Source: Sceloporus undulatus (Eukaryota > Chordata > Lepidosauria > Squamata > Phrynosomatidae). Taken from it: a DNA stretch of 64,000 nucleotides. Below, one piece after another: positions 36,401 through 49,857 of the stretch. Below the pieces are notes generated by a model, which saw only the letters and a list, made by a program, of their open reading frames with translations, did not search any database and had not been told where the DNA came from. The stretch spans positions 105,872,044 to 105,936,043 of the forward strand of contig NC_056527.1 in assembly GCF_019175285.1 (NCBI RefSeq), given 5' to 3'. How positions within the stretch are numbered: position 1 is the stretch's first letter; each line of letters starts with the position of its first letter. The position numbers were made by a program, and so were the translations under genes.

Positions 36401-39400
36401 CACAGGTAGCCTGGGCTCCTGCTGCTTTCGAAGCTGCTCAGCTACAGAACTATCTTCCTGGCCATCCTGAGGTTCAGCTATCCTGGGCCCTGCTGGATCT
36501 CTTTGGATCTCTGTCTCCTTTTCTTTCCTTTCCTCTTCCTTCCATGGTGGCTGCAGCCCCTCAGGCTCTCCATTAATCTCTTCTTGGTCCTTCTCCATCT
36601 CTTCCTCTTCCTCCACCACCTCCTCCTCCACCACCACCTCTTCTTTCCCCTTATCCTCCATGATTTCAGGCTGCTGGGAATCTACTGCCTCCTTGCTGTG
36701 GCTTTTCTTGTCTGTCTCCTCCATTTCTTCTTCCTCTTCTGTCTCCTCCTGCCCCTCCTCAGGTTCTAGAGTCCACAGCTTGAGGATGGACTGGTCCTTC
36801 AAAGGGGCAACCGGACGGAGCCCCAAAGCTGGCATCTTCTGATTGCAGAGCAGATTGCGTGTGACATTTTCATGCAATGTAACCAAGAGCTGTTCCTTGC
36901 ACACCTGGACCACAAAGCCTCCATCCAAAATTGTCTTCTCTGTAGACTTTTCCTCCTCATTTCCAGTAACAGGGGCAAGTGGAGCCAGGGTGTCAAGGGG
37001 TTCTGCCTCTCCATCAGAGAAGTAGGCAGAGTCACGGTGAGGCGTTGCTGGCCCCAAGCTCCTCCCTATCTCCTCCTCCAGTTCCACTCCTTCTTCACTC
37101 ATAGACAAGGTAAGATCACTCGTGGACTGAGAGATGGGTGTTGTCAGGAGTTTGCCTGAATCTTCATCTGCCTCTGTTTCTTCCTCTTCTCCAGGTGGTG
37201 GTGGTGGTGGTGGATCTTCTTTGAAAATAAACTCAGGTGAGAAAGTGTTCTCTGTTTCATAGCCACTGTCCCCAAATTTTTGCCCAGGAGAGGAATAATG
37301 TGATGCAGGACTGCAAACATCTGAAGAACTGGTGTTGGAAGGAATGTCCAAGGAATCTACAGAGTCTAGGGTTCCCCTTTGCCGATCTGGGGCTGCTGGG
37401 GAGAGGCTTAAGGTTGTAGGGCCCGTGGAAAATCCATCAATAGCTTCTGGGAGGATTGCAATAGTCTCTTCATCATTGCTCTCAGCCAGAGTGGACAATG
37501 GGGGTATCTCTATGGGAACGATCACATTGCAGCATCCAGAAGACATGGCTGGGAAGGGTGATCCAGGTGCAATCCGGGTGCTTGCTCCCCCTCTCTGCTT
37601 TGGATAGTCTTGAAGTTCATAGGTCTTCACAGCTGTCCCCATGAGTGGATCATAAAATTCATTGTGCTCCACTCCTTCCCCATCACAGTCCCTAGGGGGC
37701 AACATAGGACAGTCAGAGAGGGAGCCCCGCTCCACTTTCAAGGAGGAATCGTCCTCAGTGCCATAACTGTCATGGTGTGGGCGCCGCAGGGGTGGGCCAT
37801 GGTTGCTCCAGCCACTCACCACATCCCCCCGAGGAATGGCACATGTGCAACGCACCCGAGTGCATAGTGGGCATGGCAGGAGATTGCGCCGCCCACCCCC
37901 AATGCTGCTCCCACCATCATCTGTGCTGCTGCCAGAGCTCTGGTCCTCCATCAGCGAGGGTTCTTGTTCCCATGAAGGGGATCCCTGGAACTCTGATGGG
38001 TCCCCAGCCAATGTCTCCCCTGCTCCTCGTTCTTCCATCATCTCAGCATCCCAGCTACGCTGCTGGTCCTCCAGATCACGGTACACTGTGAGCAGGGACT
38101 CAGCAAGGAATGCCTCTCCTCCCGTTGTGGAAGTCTCTGTCAATGATGTCTCTTGGACCTCGCTGTCAGCACGGAAGGGGTTGCTTTCACCACTGCCACT
38201 GGGCAGGAAGGGATTGGTGCTGGCCTGCTCCTGCGGGTGATAAGAGGCACTGTCCCAATCTGAGGGGAAAAGGGGCTGGGGTGGTGAGCCTGGACTGGGG
38301 GCACAGACTGGCCCCTCTCCACTGCCATGGTCCTCCAAGCGGATGTAATACTCACTGCTGACCGAAGGGCTGCGAGCACTGATAACAGGCACAACACTAG
38401 GCGTCTCTAGGCTGTGTCCACGTTGTGAGGTCTGTTCATAGAAAGGATTGCTGCCTGGCACAGCTAGGCCACCATTACTGGAAGGGTACTCAGGAGGAGC
38501 TGAGGCAGGGCCTTTCCATCGTCCCAGACGGGCCTTCTCCCACATATACTCAAAGTTCAGCCCCCCACTGCTTTCAGTCACTGTCAGAATATCATCCATG
38601 TCGCCCCCGTGGAACCCATCCAGTAGTGGGTAGGCTGAGATCTCTTCTGAAGGGCGACGGTGGCGTGCTGAGGAAGAGGAGGCTGGTGGTGGTGAAGCGG
38701 AGCGCTTGGGCTTCAGGGCACTCCAGCGCCACTCGAAACTCTCCTCTGCTTGAGCATTGGAGCGCTCGTTTAACAGGTAGCTCACCTGCAAATGCAGCTC
38801 TTCCATAGTTGGGCGATGGGAAGCTGGGAGCCAGCAGGACTGCATTACCTCATACCTGCAGTGGGGCAGGGATGGAGGAAGGATAGAGGAACAGTCGGAA
38901 AAACAGGCAGAAATAGGAGTGGGGGAGAAACCAGTTGGGAAAATAGCCTGAAAGAACCATTAGGGGTAGAGGACAAGGAATAGGGATATTTAAAAACAAA
39001 AAAACAAACAAACCAAAGGTTGGAAAAGAATCACAAAAAGAACAGTAGGAACAGAAGAATAGTTAGGAACACATTGCTGCTTGTTAAAGGAAGAGACAGA
39101 GATAAAAAAGAGAGAAGCATAACAGACAGAGCTTGTGTGCTACAACAATGGAACATGGAGAAAAACAGGAGGAAAATAAGTTAAGCAGAGTAGTTGGGAA
39201 TCCCCACAGAAGTATTAGCAGATAGCCAGAAGAATGAATGGGCAATAGTCAGATTAGAGAAAGAATGGCTGTCACATCAAAAGAGCAAAATAAATAGAGG
39301 ATAAGGTGACTTTGGGGCTGTCTGCATGGGCCCAAAGGCGAATGTTGCCCCTTTGCCTCGCATCATCCTGTTCAGATGAAGCATGGCCCTGATCCAATCC

Positions 39401-42400
39401 TAGTGCAGAAAGGGTGAGCAGATGTCCTTCTTTTCCAGGACATGTCCTACATTTTAACCTTCTGTCCAGGAGGAATTCTAAAATGTCCTCCATTTTGAGC
39501 AGGCTAAGAAGCACATTTAATAACACCATATGTTAGGCAATGGGCTGCTTGAGGACACAATGCAAATACTGAAATGGTTTATTCCTTAATTTCAGCACAA
39601 TGGACAAATTAAAGAAATAATTTAAATGAAGATTCAGTCAAGGATTTGTTGCTAGTACAAGATAAAGCATTTGTAGCAGGGTCTTCCTGCAACTGCAAGT
39701 CTCAGCGGCCTTTGCGGCCAGACATCCCACCCTTATCTCCGGCCAGAAACCTCCCTGATTGGTTGGGAGGCCAGGAAGGGGTGAGATGTCCGACCATCCC
39801 CCCTGGTTTTGTGGAAGAGCGTTATGGCAACCCTACTTCCAGTATCTTACTGCATGCATGGTGTTGTAGCACTTCAGTTCTCTTCCTGCAGGAGATGGTC
39901 ATAAAAGTGTGTCTTTTGTTGAACTGATTTTTACAGCTATACAAAACACTGCTTTTACAACTGTCTTTCATGGGAAGAGAGCTGAAGTGCTACAAAGTCA
40001 TGCAGTAAAGCATGGAGAAAGCTGCTACTCTCTGGCTCTGTTTCTGCTTTGTTTTCTCATGCAATAAAGCTCTCCCATAGGGACCTTATAAGAAAATTCA
40101 GACATTTTAAAAGTCTGCCAGGACAGAAATGTTAGCTCTGAAAAAGAGGGAATATGAAAAAAGAAGACATGTCTAGGAAAAGTAGAGTATGGTAACTCTA
40201 ACCTAGATGAACTCCTGTACTTGCCTAGAACAATTCAAAGCATGTAGCCTCAAACTGTTGTTTTTTAAGCTGTAAAATAATAACAAATGAATAATTTAAA
40301 AAACAACGCTTTTATATTGTTCACAAAATAGCTAGTACAAGAGTGCTATTGTTCTTATTTTCTGTCATTAGTGTTTTCCATAGAGGCTATTAAATTCATT
40401 ATCAGCAGAAAAGATACAAAACAGAGACACTACCAAAATGGAAAGGCACAGAAGGGGAAAGTTTTTCTTGAGCAGAACTATTAGGCCAGGATTGTCCCAA
40501 AACATTTTGCTTCCCTGAAAGAGAGGCCCCATGTCAAGTGTGTGGGCCCAAGGTACAGCTCCATCAAACAAGACTGTTACTTCTATGCATATCACAGACT
40601 TTGTGGAATGTCTGATGCTCAGCAACCTCAGGGTGATGAAGGATGGTGGCCCTGGTAGGACTCTCCAAGCTCATCTGGACTGACCACCTGGTGCCATTTT
40701 CCAAAGTATGAAGTATGCCAATGTCCAGACACCAGTTCACACTGATCAAGGATGGGGACCATGGTCTTGGCTCCCCTTCCATACTGCCTCAGAACCAAGC
40801 ACTAGAGAAATATGGCAGACCTCTGGTGGTAGGAGCACCCAGGTAAACCAACATAACAATGTCAGTGAGGTATTCCATACCACTGGAAGTTTATAAAATC
40901 TGCCAGTAAAATTTAAAAATATTTAAAACATTCTAAAGGTAACCCACAACCACAAAAAAGAGTTGCAACAACTGTTGGAAAGATGGTTTGGAAGCACAAA
41001 GCTCAAGCATTGCAGGAAAGATTTAATTTGCAGTAAGATAGTCTGAAAATATAAAATTCAGGGGGAAAATAATTCATAGATTAGCAATGTTGTAAAAGAA
41101 GTGATATAGGAATAAGGGGTGTGGCAAAAGTGAAACAACATACAAGAAGAAAATCTGCCAGAATGGCAGTACAGTATAGGGAGAGAAATGGGTGGAGAGT
41201 CAGAGGAACAGTGGAGAAACACAGAGAGGGAAGAATGAAAAACATTAGGAGAAACCAGAATGCCAAGTATGACCTTAATGCCCCGGGCAACAACCCAAAA
41301 CCACAATGCAGGACATAACAATGGATGCTGATCAAGATGTAGAAAACCCATGAGAAAAATATCCTAGCTGATGGGATTTATTACAGCTTTGAAAAGTTAT
41401 CAGGGAGGATTAGAATGACCCCAGGGTTCACTCAATGGATTTTGGGAGCAGTCGTCTAAAAGTAACGTTTTTGAGTTCTGGATCCTCTTTGGATGCACCT
41501 GTGGGCTACACAGATTTGTTGAAGGACTCACCAATAGTCAGAGTAAGGAAGTTTAAGGCGTGGCTTGGCCAGTTTCATCTGCTGCTCCTTGATGACAAAA
41601 GTCAGCACATCTTCATCAGAGAGATGCCGGTAAGGCTGGGAGCCAAATTCAAAAAGCTCCCAGATGGTCACTCCCATAGACCTGCCCAAGGAAAGAAACA
41701 GAGAATTCAAGACAGAGAAGAAAATTCCACTAGGCTTCCATCAGTAACAGTAGCAAAAAGGGGTACTAAAGGTGTGGTCTTGTAAACCTCCTATGTTCTC
41801 TACTCTTTCTCATTTAGCCCTATAAAGCTAAAACTCCATCCAAACAAGATAACATTTTGTCCAGTCCTGGGCTTCATTGTTGGCAGTCCAGGATTCTGTT
41901 TTCAATACCAGAGTGAAATGCTGACATATTCTTTTAAATGGCTCTTAGAGGTGGGCTTCGTTTTGGTTAGTGCCAACTAGAGTTGGTCCATTCAAGCAGT
42001 TGTGGAATGGTGAATCAGCATGTGGGTAAATCTAACAGATGCATGGGTTTGCTCTAGTCAGGAATACTCAGAGTATGTTTCCTTCATGAACAGCTGCAGC
42101 CTATATGCTGTCACACACACACACTTACATGACAGACACACTTTGCACACACATTTAGCATAAAGGAACATAGGCACTCACAAGACCTTATATGAGTCTG
42201 TAGAATCTTTTTGGCCAATACTGAACTGAAAATACAAATTCAACATTTTTGAAATTGGGTGTAAAATTCCAAAATGTTGACTGTTGATTTTGAGGAGTAT
42301 TTTAAAATGCTTACTTCTAAATTCTACCTCTAAATACACTGGACAAGTTATTGAATGAGTTAACGTTATTTGTCTTGGTATTACTGCCCAAAAATATATG

Positions 42401-45400
42401 TCCTCTGAGCTGTTTACAATTCTTTTAAAGAAAATATCTTAAAAAGAAGTAACAAAACAGAGTCAGCACTGTGTAATGGTTTGAATGTTGCACTACAACT
42501 CTGGGGACCAGGGTTCAAATTCCTGTGCAGCTATGGAAACCTACTGGGTGATTTTGGGCAAGTCACACTCTCTCAACCTCAGAGGAAGTCAAAGGAAAAT
42601 CCCTATAAACAAATCTTGCTAAGAAAACCCTGTGAGAGAGCGTTCACTGCAGGATTAAAATAACTAGGTGGGCATTTTTGTTTGCAAGCAGATTCAAGTT
42701 AGAAGCCTATTATTGGGAATTTAAAACATGTTTGTTTCTGTCCTAGTCTAATTGGATGCTGCATTTCTGTAGAGATGTGATTAAGAATTTCCTCAATCAT
42801 TGTGGTAGCAGAAGGAGAATCTTTGGGACTCACCAAACATTGCTCTCCTTGGTTTGATCCACAACAATGAGGTTTCCATGCATCTCATCCAACAACTCTG
42901 GAGCAACCCAACGCAAAGGGATCCAGAGTCTGTCCAGAGTGATATAATAATCTTCCTACAAAATGGAAATGGAAAATGGCACTGAAGCAGAACAGATCCT
43001 CCAAAACAGTACTGACCATTTGTACCCTCCAAAGTATCACAGAGGACAGTATGGAAATTCTTGTATAGCATTTTCATACCATTGGTGATCAAAACTACTC
43101 TTTCCTTGACCAGCAAAATGCAGTTATATTCTCTTTCTGCTGCCTGTTAAGTAGAAGAAGCTGCCCATTCCTGCTCTCTTTTAAATAGCTGTGATGAAAA
43201 CCCTCTTTTCCCTCTACCCATTCCTACCTAGTGGCTATGCTCGGGGAGGCTGCATATTGACCTTAAGTGAGCAGAGACTTTCTTTACTTACTTAAGGTAA
43301 TAAATACAGAATAAATATAAAGTCCAGTAGAATTTTGCATTTGTGTAATCTTTTGAAGACATTGTGATTCTGGCTTACTAAGGCTGTTTAATATCTGCTG
43401 GGGGGAAATTAACCATCTCATTGAGCTATAAGAAAGGCTTGGGAAGATGCTAAAGTTCAGTGAGAGGTACATTTGTGTAATCTTTTGAAGACATTGTGAG
43501 TCATTAAGTAACAACAGTCAGTGAAAAAAATCATCTGAAAGTCAAAAATAATTAAAACTTTGTAAACTTTCTTCATAAATTAGTCTCATTAATCTAGCAG
43601 CATGCAACTGGTGTTATATATGGATTACTCAATCCTTTCCTTAGAATTTTCCATTGCAAATATCAGCCTGCAAATAAGTTTTTAGTTGAAAGGCTATGAA
43701 TAATAGTTTGAAAAAGTGCAGCCATTGAACTATGAGACCAGAAGGCAGTAATGCAGGCTCAAGCGCACTATAAGCACTAAACAATGATGTGACAAGACAC
43801 CCCGTTGGGATAAGAGTTCTGTGCCTCATGGTTTCCTGTTCACATACATTTGCTAACAAGTTGCTAGCTCCCATAAAACACCACTCAGGATTGTCCCAGG
43901 CCCTGAGATTTCTGTGGCGAAGACTGAGACATACAGTTTGCTCCTTGTGATGCCATTAAGCATCATGCTTGCTGTAGTCGCTCACAGTTTGTCATCCAAA
44001 CATCATCATCATCATTTATTTATATATATAGCACCATCACTGCACATAGTACTTTATAAGTAAAAGAACAAAACAGTTGCCTGTCTTCAGGCTTAGTCTA
44101 ATTAAGACATGACACAAAAAGAAAAAGGTTATGACAGCGAGGGAGTGGATTAACTCCAGCAGATACTGCCTCTTCTTCTCTCCCATGGAGGCCACAGCAA
44201 TGGCAAATGGAATGGAGAGAAGGCTTTTCATCAACATATTTTCCATACTGGAAATTAGGATAGAAATCTGTGCTAAAGAGACTCTTCCCAGATAAAGGTG
44301 AAATGAGGTTATTGTTCTTTAGGGAAATGAGAAAAATAACAATTAATCTAGCCTATCTGCATCTAGCCAGAAGGTGAATACCCTGTGCTGTATTTTGGGG
44401 ACCCCATATTTCATATCTTATATCTGGAAACAGTATGTTTTTAGAGACTGATAACCTTTCAGGAACACTAGGTCAGGTTCTCATGAGAAAAGGAGCATGT
44501 CCTGAGGCACATATAAGTAAAGGGACAAACAAATCTAGATGGGTGTATTAAGTGTTCCTTCCTTTCCCCAAATCACCTGCATTTCCTCTTACACCTTGAG
44601 ACAAAGGACCTCCTTGCACCCAAAGCAGTATGCCAATCTCTCTGCCCAACTCCTGTTGTGTTCCTAGCCAAATATCCCTGTCAATCCAACCTGGGCAATA
44701 TCTTGATCCAATCACTGATTTTGTCATACTAAAATTAAAACCATCAACCAGTCCAGAATCCTGTTGTCAATTCCTGGGAAAGACATCCAGCCTTTGTTAC
44801 CAGACAAGATAGCCCACCATTTGGGGATATATTTTAGGTATAAGTATGGGTTTCAGAAACCACCACATCATGGATCCAGTAGCTCAAGTGGTTAAGACTC
44901 TGACTCTGTTGATTGCAAGATTGGTGGGTTGGCAGTTCAAGGCCCAGGCGACATGTGATGGAATGAGGTCTCGTCACTTGTCCCAGTTCCTGTCTACTCA
45001 TTGGACAGGTAAGTTATCACTCCCCTACAAAGCCTTCAAACCCTGCTGTCCCATTTTGGTCAGCTCTGTATGCTGTGTCTGTTTGAACTGCTATCTTATG
45101 TGTGTGACTGCATTTTCCATTTATCTAAATAAGACCCTCTTAATTCACCCCAAACCTGGAGTTATTACTGGTATATACAAGTGTAAACAGTTCTAAAACT
45201 TACCAGCCTCTTACAAAAGCTAATTTCCCCAACAATTAAAATAATGCCAACATCCTTGGTGAGGACTCCCCCAGTCCCCCACCTTTTTTGGGGTAACAGC
45301 ATCATTAGAATTAGTATCATCCAGTGTGGGTGACCATAAAGGACTCCTGGGGATGGGGCAGTGGTGGACTGCCCCACTCTCCCTCCCTACGTGCTACCTT

Positions 45401-48400
45401 GCTCATCTAGCTGTTCACCTGCCCAGACCCAGAAAGGGCTGCCGGGGATGGGTGGGTGGGTGGGCATGTGAGGCAGTATGGGGGACAGAAAGGAGGGTAG
45501 GGCTTCTTATTCTGGCTTCTCCACTTCCTTGGCTCCCTAAGCTGAGAGAGCCACAATAGTGGAGAAGATGGAGCAGATGTCAGTGGCTACAGTGATCTGC
45601 TGGTACTCCCAGCAGCTGGCAGACTGGCCAAGGAAGACAATGATGGCAGGAAGGAGAGGAGACTATGGTACCACTGATGACACCTCCCTTACCTAGCCAG
45701 CCAGCATCCCCACCAGACCTGGAGGGGGCTGCCAGGTGGGAGCAAAAGAGCACCTTTCCTCACAATAGATGATGGGCCTGACCGGGTGTCACCCCTCCCA
45801 AGTTGTCAGCTAATTCAGTCCTCATTCCCCACTCCCCCCTAATGACTCCCTGGGTAGATTCAGAGTAGAGAAGGGAGTTAGTCCTAGTGCTACACCTGGA
45901 AGGGAAAGCTAAGTACATCAAATCCCCCGAAGTTGCAACAACAAATCTGTTAAGCCTTGCAAACCATAGCAACCTGCTATTCTATGTGTGCTGGAAATCT
46001 GCATACAACCGTGTCCTTTGGTTTGGAGCTCAGCCCACCAGAACTGGAGAATCTGCACCTTCATCTTCCACCTGGAGATAATTCAGGAAAACTGGACTGG
46101 CAATCACAGTCCACAATCCTGCCCAACAGTACTTTCCCTTGGAAGCAGACTGCAAGCCAGTCCAAACCATTTATTTTGCATTCATTTCATTCTCACTGCA
46201 AAACATAAAGCATCTAGGCAAAAAGTATAACTTTTTTTGTATAGGGTGAACTACATGCAATCCAATGCTCCTGCAAGAATCTCATGGTATGGCTTGTTCA
46301 TACCTTGTAATTGTTGTGTGATAGGCCATAGTCTCCAACCCTCACTGTGAGGTCAGAAGTCAGCAAGCAGTTCCGAAGGGCCAGATCACTGTGGAGAGAT
46401 AATGATTCCTTAGTTAGCATTAGACACTTGAAGATGGGTGTGGAGAAGTGAACAGCTCATTTTTCAAAAGTTTTTTCTAACACAAACATCCCAATAAACA
46501 CAGCAAAAAAACCAAGAGAAATCGGGCTGCTTTTAGTTATGGTATTTATGTTTATTTTTCTTCCACCCTTCCTCCAAGATGTTCTAATAAGGTACATTCC
46601 AGACCCTCTTAACTTGCCTGACAGATAGTGGCTCCCTTTAAAATTAATGAGAAACCATAGAAGAGAATCTACTTACTGGGGATGTATCTGTACTTTAACT
46701 GCTATGACTCTATCCTACAGAATCCTGGGTTTGGAGTGTGGTGAGGCAGCAAAGCTCTCTGACAGACCAGGCTGAATACTTCACCAAACTACAAATCCCA
46801 GGATTCCACAGGGTGGAACCATGATAGTTAAAGTGGTGTCAAACGGCTTTATTTCTCAGTGTGGAAGAGCTGTAGGAAACAAGTGTCAGGTGCAACCCAT
46901 GCCTTGAGTAATGTGACCAACTACATGGATTTCATGAATCTTCATGGATTTCTCTAGAAATCACATGGTCCTCCAGCATGACTCTATGGTTAACATCTGA
47001 CAGAGTTGTGCTGGAGGACCTAGATTCCTAGAGAGAACATATCAATCATTGCTATGAATAATCAAATCTACAAAAGTCAAAACTGCAAATGTGGAGGGCT
47101 GACTGTAAACCTAATTTGGCTCCTAGAATTTTCCAGAGCCCTATTTGCTTATAGACCACCATCATCTAGAAGCCTTTTTGGCAGAAGTTTGGGATATAAA
47201 AATTTTAAATGGATAAATAAATGAAGACACAATAATCCATTTTTATCAGAAAGATCCCTGGAATTCTGAATGTTAGCCCCTCCTGAATATTTTTATACCT
47301 AAGTCCACATTTCCCTCCAGAAGACCACAGGGATCTTGATCCTGAACCCCAAGCCCTACCTGTGGATGTAGTTGTTTTTATGCAAGTGTAATACTCCCAG
47401 TGTGATCTCATAGGCCATGCGTTGCAGTGTGCTGAGGTCACGGGTTAGCAGATCGGGGGTCATCCCATCTGCTTTGCGCTGAGCTCGAAGGTAACGTTTC
47501 AGATCTCCCTGGAGACACATGGGAGGAGAAGATGGAACAAGTGAAATTAGCTAAGCTACCACAACATTTTCTGTAGATCATAGAAAATTGTTCAGAACCT
47601 GGAATGTTAAACATTCCTGCATAACTCAGAAAATAGAAAAGAAGAAAGAAATACAGTTCTCCCTCTGTTCTCATGGTCCTTGGACTCATGTCCCTTGCTT
47701 ATGCATAAGGGACGAATGGAGGGGGGGAAATGGGGTGTGTGCCCACACCTACATTCAAGCCAATGGGGCTTGAATATAAGCAAAATGCTGTTTTCGCGAG
47801 GCGGCCCAGAACAGATCCCCCATGAAAAAGGAGGGGTGACTATAAAAGCATTTGATTCATACCATGACTCTTTCCATGGTTGCTACCAGATTATTCAATG
47901 TAATTACATTATGAAGCCCATTCAAAAGACAGGGAAGATGTACTGGCCTCACTTTGAATAGGCAATCTGTTTCTATAAATCAAAGAAATCAAAGCTAGCC
48001 ACACAACCCACCTCAATTCACACACTGTTTTTGTAGTTATGTATGCAGGAGCCTGCTAAGGCAGAGTAGTTTGACTTTGCAAGGCCTGGCCCAGGCTCCT
48101 TTGCTGAGTTTTCAGATTACAGTATTTTTAAAATTAAGATGTAAGTAAGCAAAATCGTGTAGCCAGTAGTCTACCCAGTTGCTATTTAAATCTATTCTTG
48201 ACATTTGTTATTCTGCTAATTAAGCACTAGAATAAAGGCCAGATGCTATGTCCTTGTTTAAATTATTTTATTTTATAAATACATTTGTTTTATAGATATT
48301 CAATTACCTATATATACTGGCCATTATATTTAGGTTCTGACTATTCTGAATTGATACATCCACATCCTTTTTTTGACTTCCATTTGCTATCATGCCCTCT

Positions 48401-49824
48401 TAAACCTGAAATTTCTGGCTAAAGGTCTGCCTGCGATAAGCCTGATAAGCCCGTGATTTGAAACTCCCACTCATTCTGGTGCTTCAGGCTCTCAAATTAC
48501 CACCTCCTTTTCATCTTTCTTAAAAGGACATTAGAGTTAAACTTGGTGGTTCCTGTTCAGGCAAAATATAGAAGAAATTTTAATACAAACTGTGGTGGTT
48601 AACAAGATGAGCAAATTATTCAAAAGTGTGTGTGTGTGGTTTATATCCCTTATTAGGGAGCCTTGGTGGCACAGTGGTTAAATGCCTGTACTGCTCGAGT
48701 CAGGCTTGTATCCTTCCGAGGTCGCTAAAATGAGTACCCAGACTGTTGGGGGCAAATTAGCTTACTTGCTAATTAGCTTACTTGCTGTTCACCGCTATGA
48801 TCTTTGGAATAGCGGTATATAAATAAAACAAATTATTATTAATTATTATTATTATTTGTTACCAGATTTGGCCTAAATCAAAATTTGAAGGAATATTAAA
48901 ATGCTTCTACCTAGATAGAGACAGCGTTCCAAGCAAAAAGTTTACTATTAATGTTACTAATATTAAAAGTTCTGAACACCCCCCACCACCACCACCACCA
49001 CCACGCATAAGAGAAAAAACACGTAAGCTCAAGCCCCATAAGAAGTAATGGGGCCCGGCCCCATTACTTCTTCCAAGGCACAGGAGCTTTTTCCCCGGCA
49101 CAGCTTCTAGCGTATGCTGGAAGCTGCGTATGACGCGGGCACACTTTATTAATACTACAGTATATTGAAGTACTTGAGGCAGATTGTTAAATAATTTTCT
49201 AGTAATAAAGAGCGTAAACATACTAAAGGAAAAAGAAGAAAGTTATACATGTATACTGTTTTTTCTTGTACTAAAGGACCAGTTTAATGCAGTTGCTTCT
49301 CCTCAGAGAAAACCATCTTAAATACTATGTAACATATTTCAGAAGAACAATGAAGTATTTCAGAGTGATAAAAGGTGACTGGATGTACTGATCAGTTACT
49401 GTATATACTCATGTATAAGTTAGAAATTTTAGTTTAAAAACTGACCCAAAAAAACCTGAGTCTATTTATCCACAGGTCAATGTAAGTACTGTATTTTAAC
49501 TCCTATAAAAAAGGAACCATGTAATCTGTCCTGGAACCACAGACCCCTTTCTATTCTCTCATCCATCCAGCCTTTACTATGAGTACAAACAGTTATGCCA
49601 ACTGGACTTTTGAAAGTTCGTTGGCATTATTTCCTTTGCTTCATCCTTTACTTTGCCCCTAAATTTTACCCTTGACTTATCTACAGATCATATGAAAATC
49701 CATATTTTTGTATACACACACACACAAACATACATTTTCACCAGGCAGAGAGTTCTAGTGCCACACCAAACTGCAAACCCCAATATGCCATAAGATGCAG
49801 CTTTGGCAGTTAAAGTGAAATCAC

Positions 49825-49857
<33 letters not shown>

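Noticed and set aside
36503-38808. Plus-strand open frames opposite LMTK3 exon 11
   Set aside because: Shadows of a long GC-rich coding exon, with compositions (Leu/Ser/Phe-rich) expected from the complement of Glu-rich codons.
44868-45008. Functional tRNA gene
   Set aside because: A- and B-box-like stretches exist, but no cloverleaf with proper stems could be drawn. The context is a SINE.
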